Assembly: GCF_021155775.2 (NCBI RefSeq)
Contig: NC_060235.2
Location: forward strand, 26,762,607 to 26,826,606
DNA length: 64,000 nucleotides
DNA from: Neodiprion pinetum
Taxonomy: Eukaryota; Arthropoda; Insecta; Hymenoptera; Diprionidae
Direction: 5' to 3'
Position numbers and translations under genes: made by a program. Below are positions 12,746-25,299 of the stretch, piece after piece. Position 1 is the first letter of the stretch; each line of letters starts with the position of its first letter. Below the pieces are notes generated by a model that was not told where the DNA came from, did no database searches, and saw only the letters and a list, made by a program, of their open reading frames with translations.

Positions 12746-13121
12746 AACAATTGAGAAAAGTCACCACTCCAGAAGCCCAGCGGAAGTCTGAAGATAGAAT
12801 AATAATAGAAAAAGAAATCATCATCACTAATAACAATGATAAAATAATGAAAAAGGATTTTAAAACTCGGATAAACAAAGGAGCACCACTGAAGCCCGGC
12901 CGGGGAACCCTGGAATTACCACATTTTTACTCATACGTACGAATAGAGGTATGAGCAAATTGTCGTTCGTTGAATTTAAACTTGAATAGTTGTAAACGAT
13001 TCCGTTGCTGATATAGAACATAACCGCGTAGTAACTTTCGTAACAAAGGTTAGCTTTCGTTTATTCATCATTTCATATACGTACACTGTTTAAGAAATTT
13101 CCAATGGTGAGAAACCTAGTG

Positions 13122-13311
13122 CACTGAGAAAAAAATAGTTAGTCCAAGAAAATCGATATTTAGTGATGTCGGAGAAACATATATTTGCTGGGTTGGCGAA
13201 AAATTTTAGTAGAAAGAAAATGAACGTTCAGCCGCGGCTAGACAATATCCATATTGCTCGGCTTGCAAAAAAAGATTTATTTGGCTGAATTGACAACGTT
13301 TATTCTCAGTG
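13122..13311. mobile_element. 190-bp MITE with CACTGAGAA terminal inverted repeats
   Basis: The left end CACTGAGAAAAAAAT (from 13122) matches the reverse complement of the right end, TTTATTCTCAGTG (to 13311), over about 13 of 14 positions. No transposase is present, so this is a non-autonomous element. A second element with the same CACTGAGA ends lies at 44865-45263. No clear target-site duplication is seen. The CACTG ends suggest the CACTA/Chapaev group, but this is an inference from the ends alone. Confidence 0.65.
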
Positions 13312-13890
13312 TATAGCAACAACGAATTTCACCGTGGACACACCGGTGGGAGTTGGGAATGATAATGTGGCGCTGGGACACCTCGTGGCAAAAATATGCG
13401 TTACTCTAACTGGGCCATATTTAATTTTAAAATACCTCTTGCATCCTATTTTCGCAGCATTTTAATTCCGCATAATAAAACTGAAGCCACAAAGCTTGCA
13501 CGAAATTGTCTGTACTACTCCATTCGCATAATTGACCTAAAACCAACTGTCAATAGCCAATTTTTAGCCAGATGATTATTATATTAAGGTGCAGAACATT
13601 TTTTTTTTTTTTAAGCCGGTGTGAATTTATTTTGTCCCGTGGAGTTAACAGTATAGAGTAAACTTTCTTATCCGAATAAGACTCTTTCGGATTTTTGGGC
13701 AAAATGTTTTCCCCTACCAGATAACGTCTTTCGACACATTGGATCCCAATACTTGAGTCGCGAAAGGTTTGCAAGATAGAAAAGTGAGGTTCATAGAGGT
13801 CTAGTGTCGTTACTTTTTACCAGTCTGTAAGTATAGTTGAGTGAAAAGGGAAAGAGAATAATGAAATTGGTGATAAGCCGAGGTAAATCT
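13312..13890. other. Non-coding DNA between two MITEs
   Basis: The sequence is AT-rich with a T run near 13600. The minus-strand frame 13550-13774 (74 codons) has no recognised product. Confidence 0.55.
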
Positions 13891-14193
13891 GTCCCTACTA
13901 AAAATGACCATATCTTAAATCATATAATCTTGTGACCGAAATCAGCGTGTAATTTATTACATGATTTATCTTGTAGATTCGAGAAAAATATATGAAAATC
14001 ACGAATCGACAGATATACTAGATCAAAAATCATATAGAGTTGAGTACGTTTGATGATTCGTACTTTTGTAATTTATTGCGTGATTTTTTATTCATTTTTC
14101 TCGAATTTACAAGACAAATCATGTAATAAATTACATGTTGATTCCGATCATAACATCTTCTGATTTATTACTTGAACATTTTCGATAGGGATG
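13891..14193. mobile_element. 303-bp foldback element with ~116-bp inverted arms
   Basis: The arm 13891-14006 and the reverse complement of 14077-14192 align over about 116 positions at roughly 84% identity. The centre of the alignment is nearly perfect (GTAATTTATTACATGATTT followed by TCTTGTA and ATTCGAGAAAAAT). The outer ends are GTCCCTA on the left and TAGGGAT on the right. The spacer 14007-14076 carries a weaker inner palindrome (ATCACGAAT against GATTCGTAC). It has no open frame. It looks like a foldback MITE that would make a very long hairpin RNA if transcribed. Confidence 0.85.
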
Positions 14194-17100
14194 TCTAACA
14201 ATACACGAAGGAGGATCGTGCAAGCTGTTTTTTTTTTTTTTTTTTTTTCAATTCAGCAAGGCTGGAAAAAGAAGGACAAACAAAAAAAAATTATAAAACG
14301 CAATTGGACTGATTGTGAATTATTATATACTCGCTGGATTTTTGTCCAGATACGTCAACGCTGCTGTATAATGTAAATGTACACGTTAAAAAATATCTTT
14401 ATACTTACGCGTCTACTATAATTGTACCGTCGGCTGTGCTCCCGCGGAAACCGCAACTGCATTTTTTTACCTACGTCTTAAATTACTAGCTCCGGTCTAA
14501 CCGAAAGTTTGGTAAATTCAACAATTTCTACATTTCGCTGCATAGCTCGTATATGTATGTATTTCGGACTGATTCTAATAAACATAAACTTATCGTAACC
14601 TAGGTGTATGCGAGTAGGTGAACTAGCGTAAATGTTACTCCTAGATCTGATATTGTATCACACATTTAATATGATAGAAAAAGAAAAAGAAAAAAAATTA
14701 TACGTACTTCGATTGTAAATGCGTTTCGTGTTCTTCAGTATTTCTTAATCAACATATTTGTATATTTACCTTCAGAAACTGGATATTGGACGTCCAGTAA
14801 CGCCTCGACTGGTTTATTTTTAGTCATGTGTATATATTTTTTTAAATACCATATATTCTGAACGTTACTAGACTTCCCGCGTTACCTGGCCATAGATATA
14901 TACACCAAACGATACACATATATATTTAAAGTGACTACGTATCGGAGAAATTATCTGAACGCGACAAAATATCTAAATAAATTATTAGTCTTAGTAAAAA
15001 ATTGAATAGGTACTTTATTGAATAGATGTTTTAGTTTTTCTGCTTGGCCATGAATTATTTCTGTCAAATTTGTGCGTACAGAACCGTGAAAATAATATTA
15101 CACACGGATTATCGTGAATCTCATCTTTTGACATCGCATTTTTACCCACACCTGAAGTAGAAGGCTTTTCTATTATTTCACAATGAAACAGCAAACAGTT
15201 TCTTTCGTAATTCGCATAGCATTATAACCTAAACATGTAGATTGTCGTGCATACATATATATGTAATAATATGTATATACATGTATACACGCGCACCTAT
15301 ATATATATGTATACATAAATATATGTGCATATACATCGTTTAATGCTTAGAAAATTTGTTGTTGATACAAGAACTGATGATACTTGTGAGACTGTGCGGG
15401 CGCCTTATATATTGAGAAAATTAATTAAAATCGAAAACGATACAAAGACAAAAAAAAAAAAACTAAAAAAAAAAAAAAAAAAGAAAACCACATACATACC
15501 TGTAATATGATATGGGTAAAAAAGAAGCATAAAAGAATATGTGAATAGGTAAAATTTTTGATTCTGCGAATTGAATTAGTACATTGTGTGTTAAGGGCGA
15601 AATGAAGGCGATCACACGCGAGTGAAATCCCTTTTCCGCCCGCGATGCTCGCGATTTTTTTGTTGTTCTAGTCCCTGTGAAAATACGCCTTCCACGCAAA
15701 GTTACACCCAAAATGAAAATTGTAATTTTAGGCCCGCTACACAAAACGCGAGAAGGCGTTTTTATTCATGGGGGGTTGGACGAAGAAAAAAATTTAGTAT
15801 CGAACTGGATTTCGCGGGACGCATGGCCAACGCACCTACGTTACGTGAATACTTTCTTGTGATAATCTAAAATTTTGACTGAGCTGCATTATTATCTAAT
15901 TGTAAGCCTGCAGCTGATCCGCGATATTTCTTTATCTTTTCGTTGTTCTGTATACCGATTAATTATTATTATCCGTCGCTCAGTTTTTCAGTCATTGAGT
16001 GCAATTCAAGTGAAATATACAAAATATATGATACAAAATATCGGAATAACCAGGCGCAGTGTTGAAACTTGAAGATTATAATTAAAGATTGAAGTATGGT
16101 AAAGCCGACGTCTTGTCGAGCACTTCATTGGTTTGGGAATTCGATGAGCTTTACCTACGTTCTTTTTCCACACATCTTCACTAAACGCTTTCACGATATA
16201 ACGCATCGATAATAATTGTCAAGTCTATCGTAGCAACCATGTGCTTTTCAAATCATTTAAATTATTTTTCAAACATTTCTTCAGATCCTGCAATATTCGT
16301 AATAAATTTTTGTAGGCATTTGAAAATCCGTAAATCTCTTATTCCTCATTTGAACAGGATATTTTACGCTTACAAAGAAAAAAGTAATGAAATTAAACGA
16401 AATTTTACGCTATAAAGGATCATGTGAATCTAAAAGAATGTTCGATCGAAAATTGTGTAACTTAATTCTACTAAGTCGCTAATAAGCACTTTATACCTGG
16501 AACTTTTTCGAATTAAACGAAAGAAATAGAACGTTCCGTTCACACCTATAATGTATCGCGAAAAAGTTTATCACGACGATTTACTAATTCGCACAAATTT
16601 CGAACCCCCCGGAATAAATTTCTCATCAAGAGTGTACCATGGGCACCATGAGCTGAATCTCCTGGCAAGCAAGTGAATTATTCGACGTCTATTATCAAGA
16701 ATGAAAATACAAATTTGAAACTCGACTCGATCGTAAATTAAACCTGTGAACTTACTTAAAATTGCGAAAGCAAATTTCGTGGGTGAAATATCTGATATGT
16801 AACTAATTTGGCATTGGTACAAAATCAACATTGCCACCATTCCCGATTTTAGAATTTCAATTCGGTTGTTCAATAATTACGAGCATTCACTAGCTTTCAA
16901 AAGCTTCTAATTGTAAAACGGCATCTAAAATATTGAGCACGGTGAACATCCATCGTCAATGATTAAGACTGAAAACACGCAAATGAACTTTCAAAATTGC
17001 CTATAGTTCACTCTTAATGTACGCACCAAGCGCATGAAGTAATTCACCAAGCTGTATAATCCCGAGTGCAATTTGACCAGTGTAAAAATTATTTTGTTAA

Positions 17101-17797
17101 CGTCTCTTCTTTCTGTTGGTTTTATTTTTTTATTTTTTATTAATTTTCTTCTTACCACGACTACGAACTTATTATCTAACTAAAAACTATCATAATTCAT
17201 GTGGATCGATTAATTTCACCTAAAGTACATGATATAATGTATAATACTGTATGAAATGTTTATATGGAATTTCCATGAGCAGGGTATCACATATACTGTT
17301 AGTACAAACGAAATAAATAAAATACATCTGAATGATTGAAAAATTGAATCGTGAAGATTTTTGTAAAATCATTTTAAACACGGAGCTTGAGATATTAGTA
17401 TGGTATTATTATAATGAAACGGATTCTGCTTTCCATTATGACACTTTTGTTTTATAGCAGGATATTGTACGGATAAATAGATCAATCAATGACGCACGTT
17501 CAGCGTATACTTTCGCAATCATTGGAATAAATAGCGTAAGGTTGGGATACGGACGGAATATCGAGAAATTTTCAATTAATACTCAAGTACTTGAAATTAT
17601 ATTTTCAAATAATATTTCCGAAGGCGAGAATTAGCAGTCAAACCACGCGGCAACATCAATTAGTCGATGTCTCGCCGATATTTTCCTACGAGTGACAATT
17701 AGCCTGACTTGAAAATAAATCGGGTCAACCTTTTCTTCTTATCGAGGAATTAAACACTCCTGAAGTTGGATCTTTGCACCTGACATCGGGGTATCGA
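14194..17797. other. AT-rich non-coding DNA with homopolymer tracts
   Basis: A 21-base T run lies at 14228-14248, and broken A runs lie at 15451-15482. Short TATATG tracts occur near 15250-15340. A slightly GC-richer patch at 15590-15860 keeps overlapping frames open for about 60-93 codons on both strands, without recognisable homology. No gene is called. Confidence 0.5.
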
Positions 17798-17965
17798 AAC
17801 TTTGAAAGATTTCGCGACTTCAAATGATTCCATGTGATTTGAAGTGAGTTAACGTAGTAACTTCACAAGAGTTGAGATGACTTCACGCGACTTGTCGAGA
17901 CTTTGCGAGATTTCGATTAATTTCAAGCGACTTTATAACTTCGAGTGATTTTACGTAAGTTCGTG
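17798..17965. repeat. Degenerate ACTTCA/GATTTCA-type short repeat, locus 3
   Basis: Repeated words here include TTTCGCGACTTCAAATGATT, TAACTTCACAAGAGTTGAGA, GACTTCACGCGACTTGTCGA and TTTCAAGCGACTTTATAACT. The spacing is about 10-12 bases with much decay. It is the clearest of the loci in this window (compare 3885-4140 and 4655-4885). Confidence 0.55.
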
Positions 17966-20900
17966 GCTTAAAGTCATTGAACTGGATTGTTCTTTTTTCT
18001 CTCATTGCCTGCACCTGACTTCGGGCATTGTTACTCCGTTGCTTCATATGAGAACGCGATGGTACACAGATCACAGAATTGTGTTCAACAGATCCAATTG
18101 CATCCCACCAACGTGTAGCGCGAAATGATTACGAACGTATAACGAACATGTGATATAATTCATCCATAGCTGTAAAGGTCGTAGGATGAGGAGTCGGTGC
18201 TCTCCAGTTATACGTTGTTGAATTAATGCATCCTCTATTATTGTAAAACTTTATATGAATGAAAAGAATTTAATTGCTATACGCGTCCGTTACGACAGTT
18301 GTTACAATATTACCATAATTATATGATATATTTGCCGTATTTCTTTAATGAGTATATAAATTTACCTGGGAAATTTGTCATTGACAAACTATATGAATAA
18401 CTCGACACGGAAGTAGAGGCATTTACAAATTATACCCGTTAATCTATATACATATGTATATCTATGGCATAAAATAGAAAGTAAAATATTGATTAATGAT
18501 ATATATGTATTTTTAAAAGAGGTATATGCTGTTCTGTCGTTCGGAGATGTACATTTATTACTTACATATATTATATATACATACAGTTATATATTACACG
18601 AGTATATTCGGTTCATAAGCGGACATTAAGATTTTTATTTTTTTTTTTCAAAACACAAACCACACATATACCATCATTTGCATTGAGACTTGGTTAGAAC
18701 GAGTGAAGAAACAATGTTTACCTGTACATTTGTTGAACGAAGGTGTACATTTTTACAACTGTACTCGTTTATGTGTTCTGTTTTTTCGAAGTTGAGAAAT
18801 AAAATTTCCACGCTCCGTATCTTGACCGTACTTTATTTCGAGTACATCGCAATTCCGACTGAAACACTATCTTTGCATCCCCCCCCACCCGAAAATCACG
18901 TCCTCGAACTGCAACCGTTAAATCGATATGTTTTGTTCAAAGTACAGGAGCAAGCGACACACGTTCTTTCAATGTCCTCCAATTGCACAAGATTCGATAC
19001 ACAGTTTTCAAAAGAAATGGTAAATGTCTAGTAAATCCGATCAGCAATATTATTAGAATAACGAAATTTTTCAAAATTTCTTTAGCTAGATCAACTAATC
19101 CATCGTGAATATTTCAATAGTTCGTGTAAGAATGATTACAATTTGAAAAGAAAAAGTGATAACCACAGTGATTCGAAAGCTTGTGTAACCTATAATAAAT
19201 TGTATTGAATTGATGAAAAAAATAGTTTACACGCCTATACGTTCTCTTATTTACACGATAACCTAACTTTGAAAGTTGAAGATATTCCGAGTAAATTTGA
19301 AATTTGAAATACATGTGAACACGATTAAATACGTCTAACAAAACCGATTGATCACTGAGTATCGAACTTTAACTCCAATTGATACAACGGTATTAAAATA
19401 GGTACATACATTTTAAAACTATATTCGAACCAAAAGCAGGAGATACGTACATCATATTTAAAGGTAAAGTAATGAATAACTACAATTGATTTTGTAAATA
19501 CTTAAATATATATATGTACCTAGTTGAATAGACGGAAGAGAAATAGAAAAGTGAAAAACACCCTTATCGAAGAATTTCACAATTATACGTACATACACAG
19601 TACACACATCATACACTGAAACACAAAAACACGTACACAAACAGTAGAGATTCATTGAAGAATAATGTTTCCTCAAACAATTGATTAATAATGTTGAACA
19701 GAGATATATTGTAAATAATTTGAAAGAAATTAAAAAAAAAAAAAAAGAAGTAAGCAGTTATTAATATGCAATTATAAGGTCACTAGATGCGCACGCACCG
19801 AATAACAAATCATGGCCACGAAGCTGAACATTATATTATATACAACAAACGTGGGCATATATAACGCAATTATGAATACTTTTGAACGTATTGCATTGAA
19901 AGAATTACAATGTTATGTACATGCAAACTTTAGTATGGTAATATGAATTTCTGGGGTTTTAATCATAGGATAATATATCAGCATAATATTAATTGTTAAT
20001 ATAAAATGAAAAAAAAAAAAAAAAATTAAATAAAAATAAAAATAAAAATGCCTTGTTTTGTAGCATCTTTTAGCTTTATACCTATAAATATGTATAGTTA
20101 CCTTGGTCATGTTTAGACTGATTTTTTATTACATTAGATTGTGAAACGGAATCGAGACATTTTCTAATACTACACGAACCTTATTCATCGACACGAAATT
20201 ATAACCCGTACAATTAGACTTTCGTGGCTAAAAACCCGATTTTTCATAGATTTAACGTTTTACGCGGGCTCGAGATAAAAAGTAGGTTACTCAAGTCTCT
20301 TAATTGTAAATTAATCCTCATCGTTTTACGTAATTCTTCTCGACCGGCTCGTTCTTAGAAATCGATTTAAGTGCAGAAGTACATATTTGCAACGAATCTA
20401 AAACTGAAATGACATGAGTTTATTGCTTATAATCGCACCTTACTATTTTAATAAATACTGAACTGACAACGAGCCCCGCGGTATTTAATTCTCAATTTTC
20501 CTAATTCATACTAATTTTCCGCGAGCGATGCAAATGAGTAATGATAACGGCATTGCCAGGGAATCCGGCTATTTGTCATGTAAATCGTTTGCATTCTATC
20601 GCAGCTCCTTGGAATGATATTATAGGTATGAAATATTTTTAATGTCACAATTTATTTCCCAACAACTCAACTATCTAGCATTAAATTGTTACATTGATTT
20701 GTAACATATTCGTGAGCTAATATACACTGACGGAAACAGAGACAAAAAAAAAAAGAAAACACTTAGAAACTAGAAAAGGTAAAAGAAAGAAAACAAGCAA
20801 CAAACAATTATGTACTTGATACGATGTAATATATTGGTTATTTATTTTTTTGTTTTTACAAGTATATATATGACACGTATATAATAAATGCATATGCAGA

Positions 20901-22589
20901 TAAGAACAAACACACACACACACACACACGCAAATATATAAAGTAAAGAAAAATTATATATATACTTTATATATAGTATTGAATTTGTTTTATGTATTGA
21001 ATAATTCGTATATTATTGTAATTTTCGGATGTACGTTCTATTTGAAAGTAGCCTCTTGATTAAACGACTATTATAAGATTTCTAGAATTATTACATTGTG
21101 GATTTTATTGAAATCTGCCCATATTTGAGTAAGTAATAAAATACAATACATAACTAATTATAACCACACTATCTGTGAATGTTATTTTTGTATGTTGGTA
21201 CAAAATTAACGCAATGTATACAACTATATAATAACTGCAAACATGGGCAGATTTTTCACACAATGAATTGTTGAGATGATTACGATTAAAACTAACAATT
21301 AGTTATTATCAAAAATTATTAATTAATTGTATACACGTTAATTACTATCGCATAATATTATTGATTATTACATTACATAATGCTTATGTCTACATTTTGT
21401 CGCCCCTTCGGATACCTTAAACTTCGGATCCAGAGAAAATAAATTTTTTTATATTTTAGAGACAGAAATACACTATATAACGAGACATTAAAATTCGTTT
21501 TATATCTCTGAAGTATGAATTTTATTAATTTTATCTCTTTTTTTTCTTTTGCACGCCGTCCTTGTCAGCCTCGTTATTAATGCATATTTAATAAATTTTT
21601 ACATACATCACATTACGCTTACAATTAGAGGAAATGATACGATATTCACGACAATAATATCAACTCATCGAGGCTCTCAATGTTCAATCACGGTCAGAAA
21701 ACTAATGAGCACAAACTTTGAGCTAAAAAAAAGTATACTCCGATAATTGGTCTGTCTTGAAAACCGTGAATCTGTTTTTCTTTTATGTAAATATCTCCTT
21801 TGACGTTGTTTTCAAAGGACCTTTCAGCAAAACGTTGCTACATTAATTGCTGTGCGATCTACTATATTTATTTAATTATTCCCACAAAATTGAACGAATT
21901 GATGATTTTCTAATTCAAATACCGGGTCGAACTAGATATTATTGAAATGTGAAATGATATGATTGTTACTACGTGAAAGGATTTTCTTTTGTAAAATGGA
22001 TTTGCCGACATCGATAATTTAAGGTTTTTGTGATATGGAGATATTTTGTTCATAGAGATTGTTAAACATTCGCCATATCATTGCTTTAAATTAGATTATG
22101 ACAAACTAAAATTATCCAAAAATTTAGAATATTATTGTCTGTGGAATATCTTTACCATAGGCGCGTTTGTTTAATTTTACTACTTGGACATTGGCGACTT
22201 ATTTTCAGAGTAAGTGAGAACATAAAAGTGCATATAATATAGAACTACAGACCAAAACGGATGAGTTGTTAGTTATACTCAATTTGTTGTACCTAGCTAT
22301 TCGAAATTATATTTATCAATGCACCAACTAGTTTCTGCCAACAACTAAACAGTTAATGATTCAATTGCACATGAAATTTTTTCGAGCCTCACTCCCTTGA
22401 GTCAGCATTTGAATAAAACATGATTTACATTAAAACTGATCGGATTTGAAGGGCCAGTCGACTTGGTAGAAAATGCACCTGACATACAAAGTACTGTGAA
22501 TAGCAGCAGGAAGAATAAAGAAGGAATGGTGATAAGTGAAGGATTTTAAATAATGGACGTTTGAAAGTTTGAATGAATAACGGAAAATA
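17966..22589. other. AT-rich intergenic DNA
   Basis: No gene is recognised between the Hr3 region and the 3' end of Med29. There are small TATA tracts, A runs at 19732-19746 and 20008-20028, and a (CA)n run at about 20909-20930 with a short TATA tract beside it. The 113-codon frame at 18690-19031 has no known match and AT-rich codon use. Confidence 0.55.
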
Positions 22590-22948
22590 TTTATTAAACA
22601 GTAATCATTCCAATACCACTTGCCATAAATACAGGGACGATTGTATACAAGTCAAAAATACTCAAAGTTCAAATTCCTGTAACACAGTAACTGTTGTTTG
22701 AAATACATGGCTTCTATAATACTGTCGAAATCCCACTATCCAGCGATATAACATGTTATCAAATAGAACTTTGTGAAATTCATCACCACTGATGGAAACA
22801 CATTAGGTCAGCTGGATAATCTTTCAGTGCTGGAAGAGGAATCTGGACCCCAAGGCTCACCGCACGAACGAATAACGTTCAAAGTTGGTACAAACAATCA
22901 AGTATGTCGCACTTTAATGTAAAACAAGATCGTTCTTTAATCCTAGTC
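22590..22948 (-). other. Probable 3' UTR of Med29
   Basis: Read on the minus strand, an AATAAA signal lies at 22590-22595, about 355 bases after the Med29 stop. That is the expected position for a short 3' UTR. The exact end is inferred. Confidence 0.5.
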
Positions 22949-23468
22949 TTATTCTCCAGGAGTGATAGTGTGAGCCGCGGATATGAGGGTGTCGTGAATT
23001 TCTTTGGCATAAGCCACCTGAGACCTTACGGTCATGAGGAACTGTGGATAGGTGAGAGCCGGACCTTCTTGTCCCGAGACAGCCTCAGTCCTGGTGGTGG
23101 CAACGGACATCGGAAGATACCTTACAGAGCTTGAATTCTGGGACAAGCATTCAATCGAAGTTTTCAGATGAAGTTCAATCTGATCGCATATCGAATAAAA
23201 CTCCTCAATGTTCTTGTCGAATCTGTATTGGACGGGAACATCGATACCTTTGTAAGTTCCTACGTCGACGAGGCTGTTTTGTTGCAGAGTTGAAGCTGCT
23301 GTTTTCAAGGCGACAGCGAGAGAATCTCTTAGCGGACCGACAAGGGATTTCACCTTCGATATATTATCCAACTTTTCTTGCGTGTGTTGCTGTTGTTGCG
23401 GTTGCTGTTGTTGCTGTTGCTGAGGTTGCTGCGGTTGCTGCTGCTGTTGCGGCTGCTGTTGTTGCTGC

Positions 23469-23519
<51 letters not shown>

Positions 23520-23599
23520 GCTTGGGGTATTTGGGGGTTAGGTTGCGACATTTGTCCTAATCCCATTTGTCCTGGCTGAGCAATTTGCGATATATTCAT
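22949..23599 (-). CDS. Med29 (ix): Mediator of RNA polymerase II transcription subunit 29 (intersex)
   Basis: This is a 216-residue single-exon protein. Med29 is a subunit of the nuclear Mediator complex, which bridges activators and RNA polymerase II. The Drosophila orthologue intersex also works with female Doublesex in female differentiation. Residues 1-27 are Gln/Pro-rich, residues 28-71 are an almost pure polyglutamine tract broken by Pro, and residues 72-216 are the conserved Med29 domain (KLDNISKVKSLVGPLRDSL, ALKTAASTLQQNSLVD, VQYRFDKNIEEFYSICDQIE, LTYPQFLMTVRSQVAYAKEI). The ATG at 23599 has a purine at -3 and is the first in frame. The length is close to the roughly 190-200 residues of fly and human orthologues; the excess is polyQ. 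The antisense Ala/Leu frames over the polyQ are shadows. Confidence 0.95.
23387..23518 (-). repeat. CAG/CAA polyglutamine tract inside Med29
   Basis: On the minus strand this is mixed CAG and CAA codons encoding 44 residues, almost all Gln with a few Pro. The mixed codons point to an old, partly stabilised tract rather than a recent pure CAG expansion. Confidence 0.95.
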
Positions 23600-24050
23600 G
23601 TCGCAGTAATGTCACAGCGCTCAACTCCTTCTTTTCAAACGAATTGGTATTCTCTCAAGTCCACCGACGAAGATTGAACGAACGCCACAAAGAAATATAT
23701 CGGTGAGCCACAAGGCTCACAAGTCACAACCTATGATCCTGTAATTTGTAAATACAATTTTGACAGAAAAGTTGCGGAAACGCAAGAAAGCTTGAACCAA
23801 CAGTGTCGACAAGCCGTTCCCGTTCATCACCGTGAGTCGGTAATACAGGTATTCTTATTTTTGTTATGAATCATTGTTCAGATTTTCGCACGAAAACTCG
23901 ATTCATTCGGAAAACTAATCGGTTAATAAATTTTCACATCTGCAGTCATATATTCGTACGATTTTGCTCAATTTTACAGGGATTATAACGAATCCCAAGT
24001 ATGCAAGCTAGATTACATCCGATATCTATTGGCGTTTTTTTCTCTGGCAG
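23600..24050. promoter_or_regulatory. Upstream region of Med29, possibly a bidirectional promoter
   Basis: These 451 bases separate the Med29 ATG (minus strand) from a candidate + strand coding exon at 24051. On the + strand there are donor-like sites at 23832 (ATCACC|GTGAGT) and 23849 (AATACAG|GTATTC). A strong pyrimidine tract and acceptor (GTTTTTTTCTCTGGCAG) ends at 24050. This suggests a non-coding first exon of a divergent gene. No TATA box is evident. The bidirectional role is inferred. Confidence 0.4.
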
Positions 24051-24103
24051 ATGACGCCACTCTTCTCTACGAGAGAGTCGTTGTATCATGAATGGGAAGA
24101 CTG
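24051..24103 (+). CDS. Candidate first coding exon of a gene divergent from Med29
   Basis: The candidate is a 53-base exon between a good acceptor (TTTTTTTCTCTGGCAG) and a good donor (GACTG|GTGAGTGG, GT at 24104). ATG is exactly at its 5' edge. The frame reads MTPLFSTRESLYHEWED and then two bases of a split codon (TG-). The residue composition looks protein-like, unlike the AT-driven frames around it. I do not recognise the protein, and I could not identify a following exon in the window. The downstream exons would have to be small, or far to the right across long introns. A chance match of splice-like signals cannot be excluded. Confidence 0.35.
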
Positions 24104-25299
24104 GTGAGTGGTAGATATTTTGGTACCATTATTTTTAATTCAATATTACATGCATACATATTTGCTAATCTGATTTCCGATATACGCAATCATGAATTAT
24201 ACCGATGTTATGTCAGTGGATATAACTGAACCGAGAAAAAGGATCGTATGGAATGTGGAAAATTCATCCCGACACTAGAATCACTACGTCATTCGATTCT
24301 CCCTATTTACGAGAGTGAACTGAACTACTCAAGCAATCATAGTTTTTTCGACTGTCGGTTTCCCCAATTTACCGGCTTGGGAGATTGTATTTACGGAGTC
24401 GAATAAGTTATTGTCTGACTTGAGTCAACGTCTGATCGAACTTATCCATATAACATACCTATGTAAATCAAACTAAAGACAAACAAAGCTTTACGATCAT
24501 GAAATCATCAACGACAATACACCGGCATATATTACGATGTTCTCAGTTATGCCCACAGATTACGATTAGAGATTTTGATAGCTTGGTGTTTATTCAACGG
24601 TGTATGCGTCATAAATGCCGATTCGAATACTTCAGTAGAAACTGCATGTACTTGCATGAAACATTATTTAAAGCAAATTACTAATTATTCACATCCAAGT
24701 TTTTACTATCTATTACACTTGCGACATTTGTTCTCTAGTCAATCAACCCGTTCGGCAGTTTGTATGTAGTATTTTGAATATTCCGTATGTCCAAACCTCT
24801 ACATTAGAAAAATAAGAAACTATGCAGAGCACAAAATAAGTAGCATGAACGCCCCTCGCCTCTAATCGAACAGAATAATTTGTATTTCAACAAATTCCAT
24901 TACACTTGAGCATCGTTTAATCGTAACTCGATGTTGTATCGTCGATGCACAATTATTTCATAAAACAAGACTTCGTCTTGTTCGACGACACTCGTGTCTG
25001 ACATATATATTTTCATAATATCCAATTATTCGCCTAATAACGAAATTAATTCAGTCGACAGAAAATACCTGTAATCTAATTCAAACAAGCATAAGTTAAA
25101 CAGGCTCGTGATCAATGTTACTACCGCAAGTTGTAGCGTACACGTTCCGTATACGATAATGACTACGGAAGATGTGCAAAAATTTTAACGAATAATAGTA
25201 AAAATTCCCGAAAACAGCCTGCATCGAAGTCCGGTTGCGGTTTTCTGCATATGAAATTAGGGAAAAAAGGCGAATAAGACAATTCGGCGGACGTTGCAC
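24104..25299. other. AT-rich DNA, possible intron of the divergent gene
   Basis: No gene is recognised. The small + strand frames at 24499-24769 (61-64 codons) overlap each other in different frames and have no known motif. Confidence 0.5.

Noticed and set aside
12495..12954. Open frames of more than 120 codons on both strands over the AAT tract
   Set aside because: They encode homopolymeric Ile or Asn from the trinucleotide repeat and have no other protein character.
22804..22812. TTAGGTCA-like receptor element near the 3' end of Med29
   Set aside because: A single short motif in 64 kb is expected by chance and is not placed in a promoter.
23131..23560. Ala/Val- and Leu-rich frames on the + strand opposite Med29
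   Set aside because: They are antisense readings of the CAG/CAA tract; the minus-strand frame has clear family homology.
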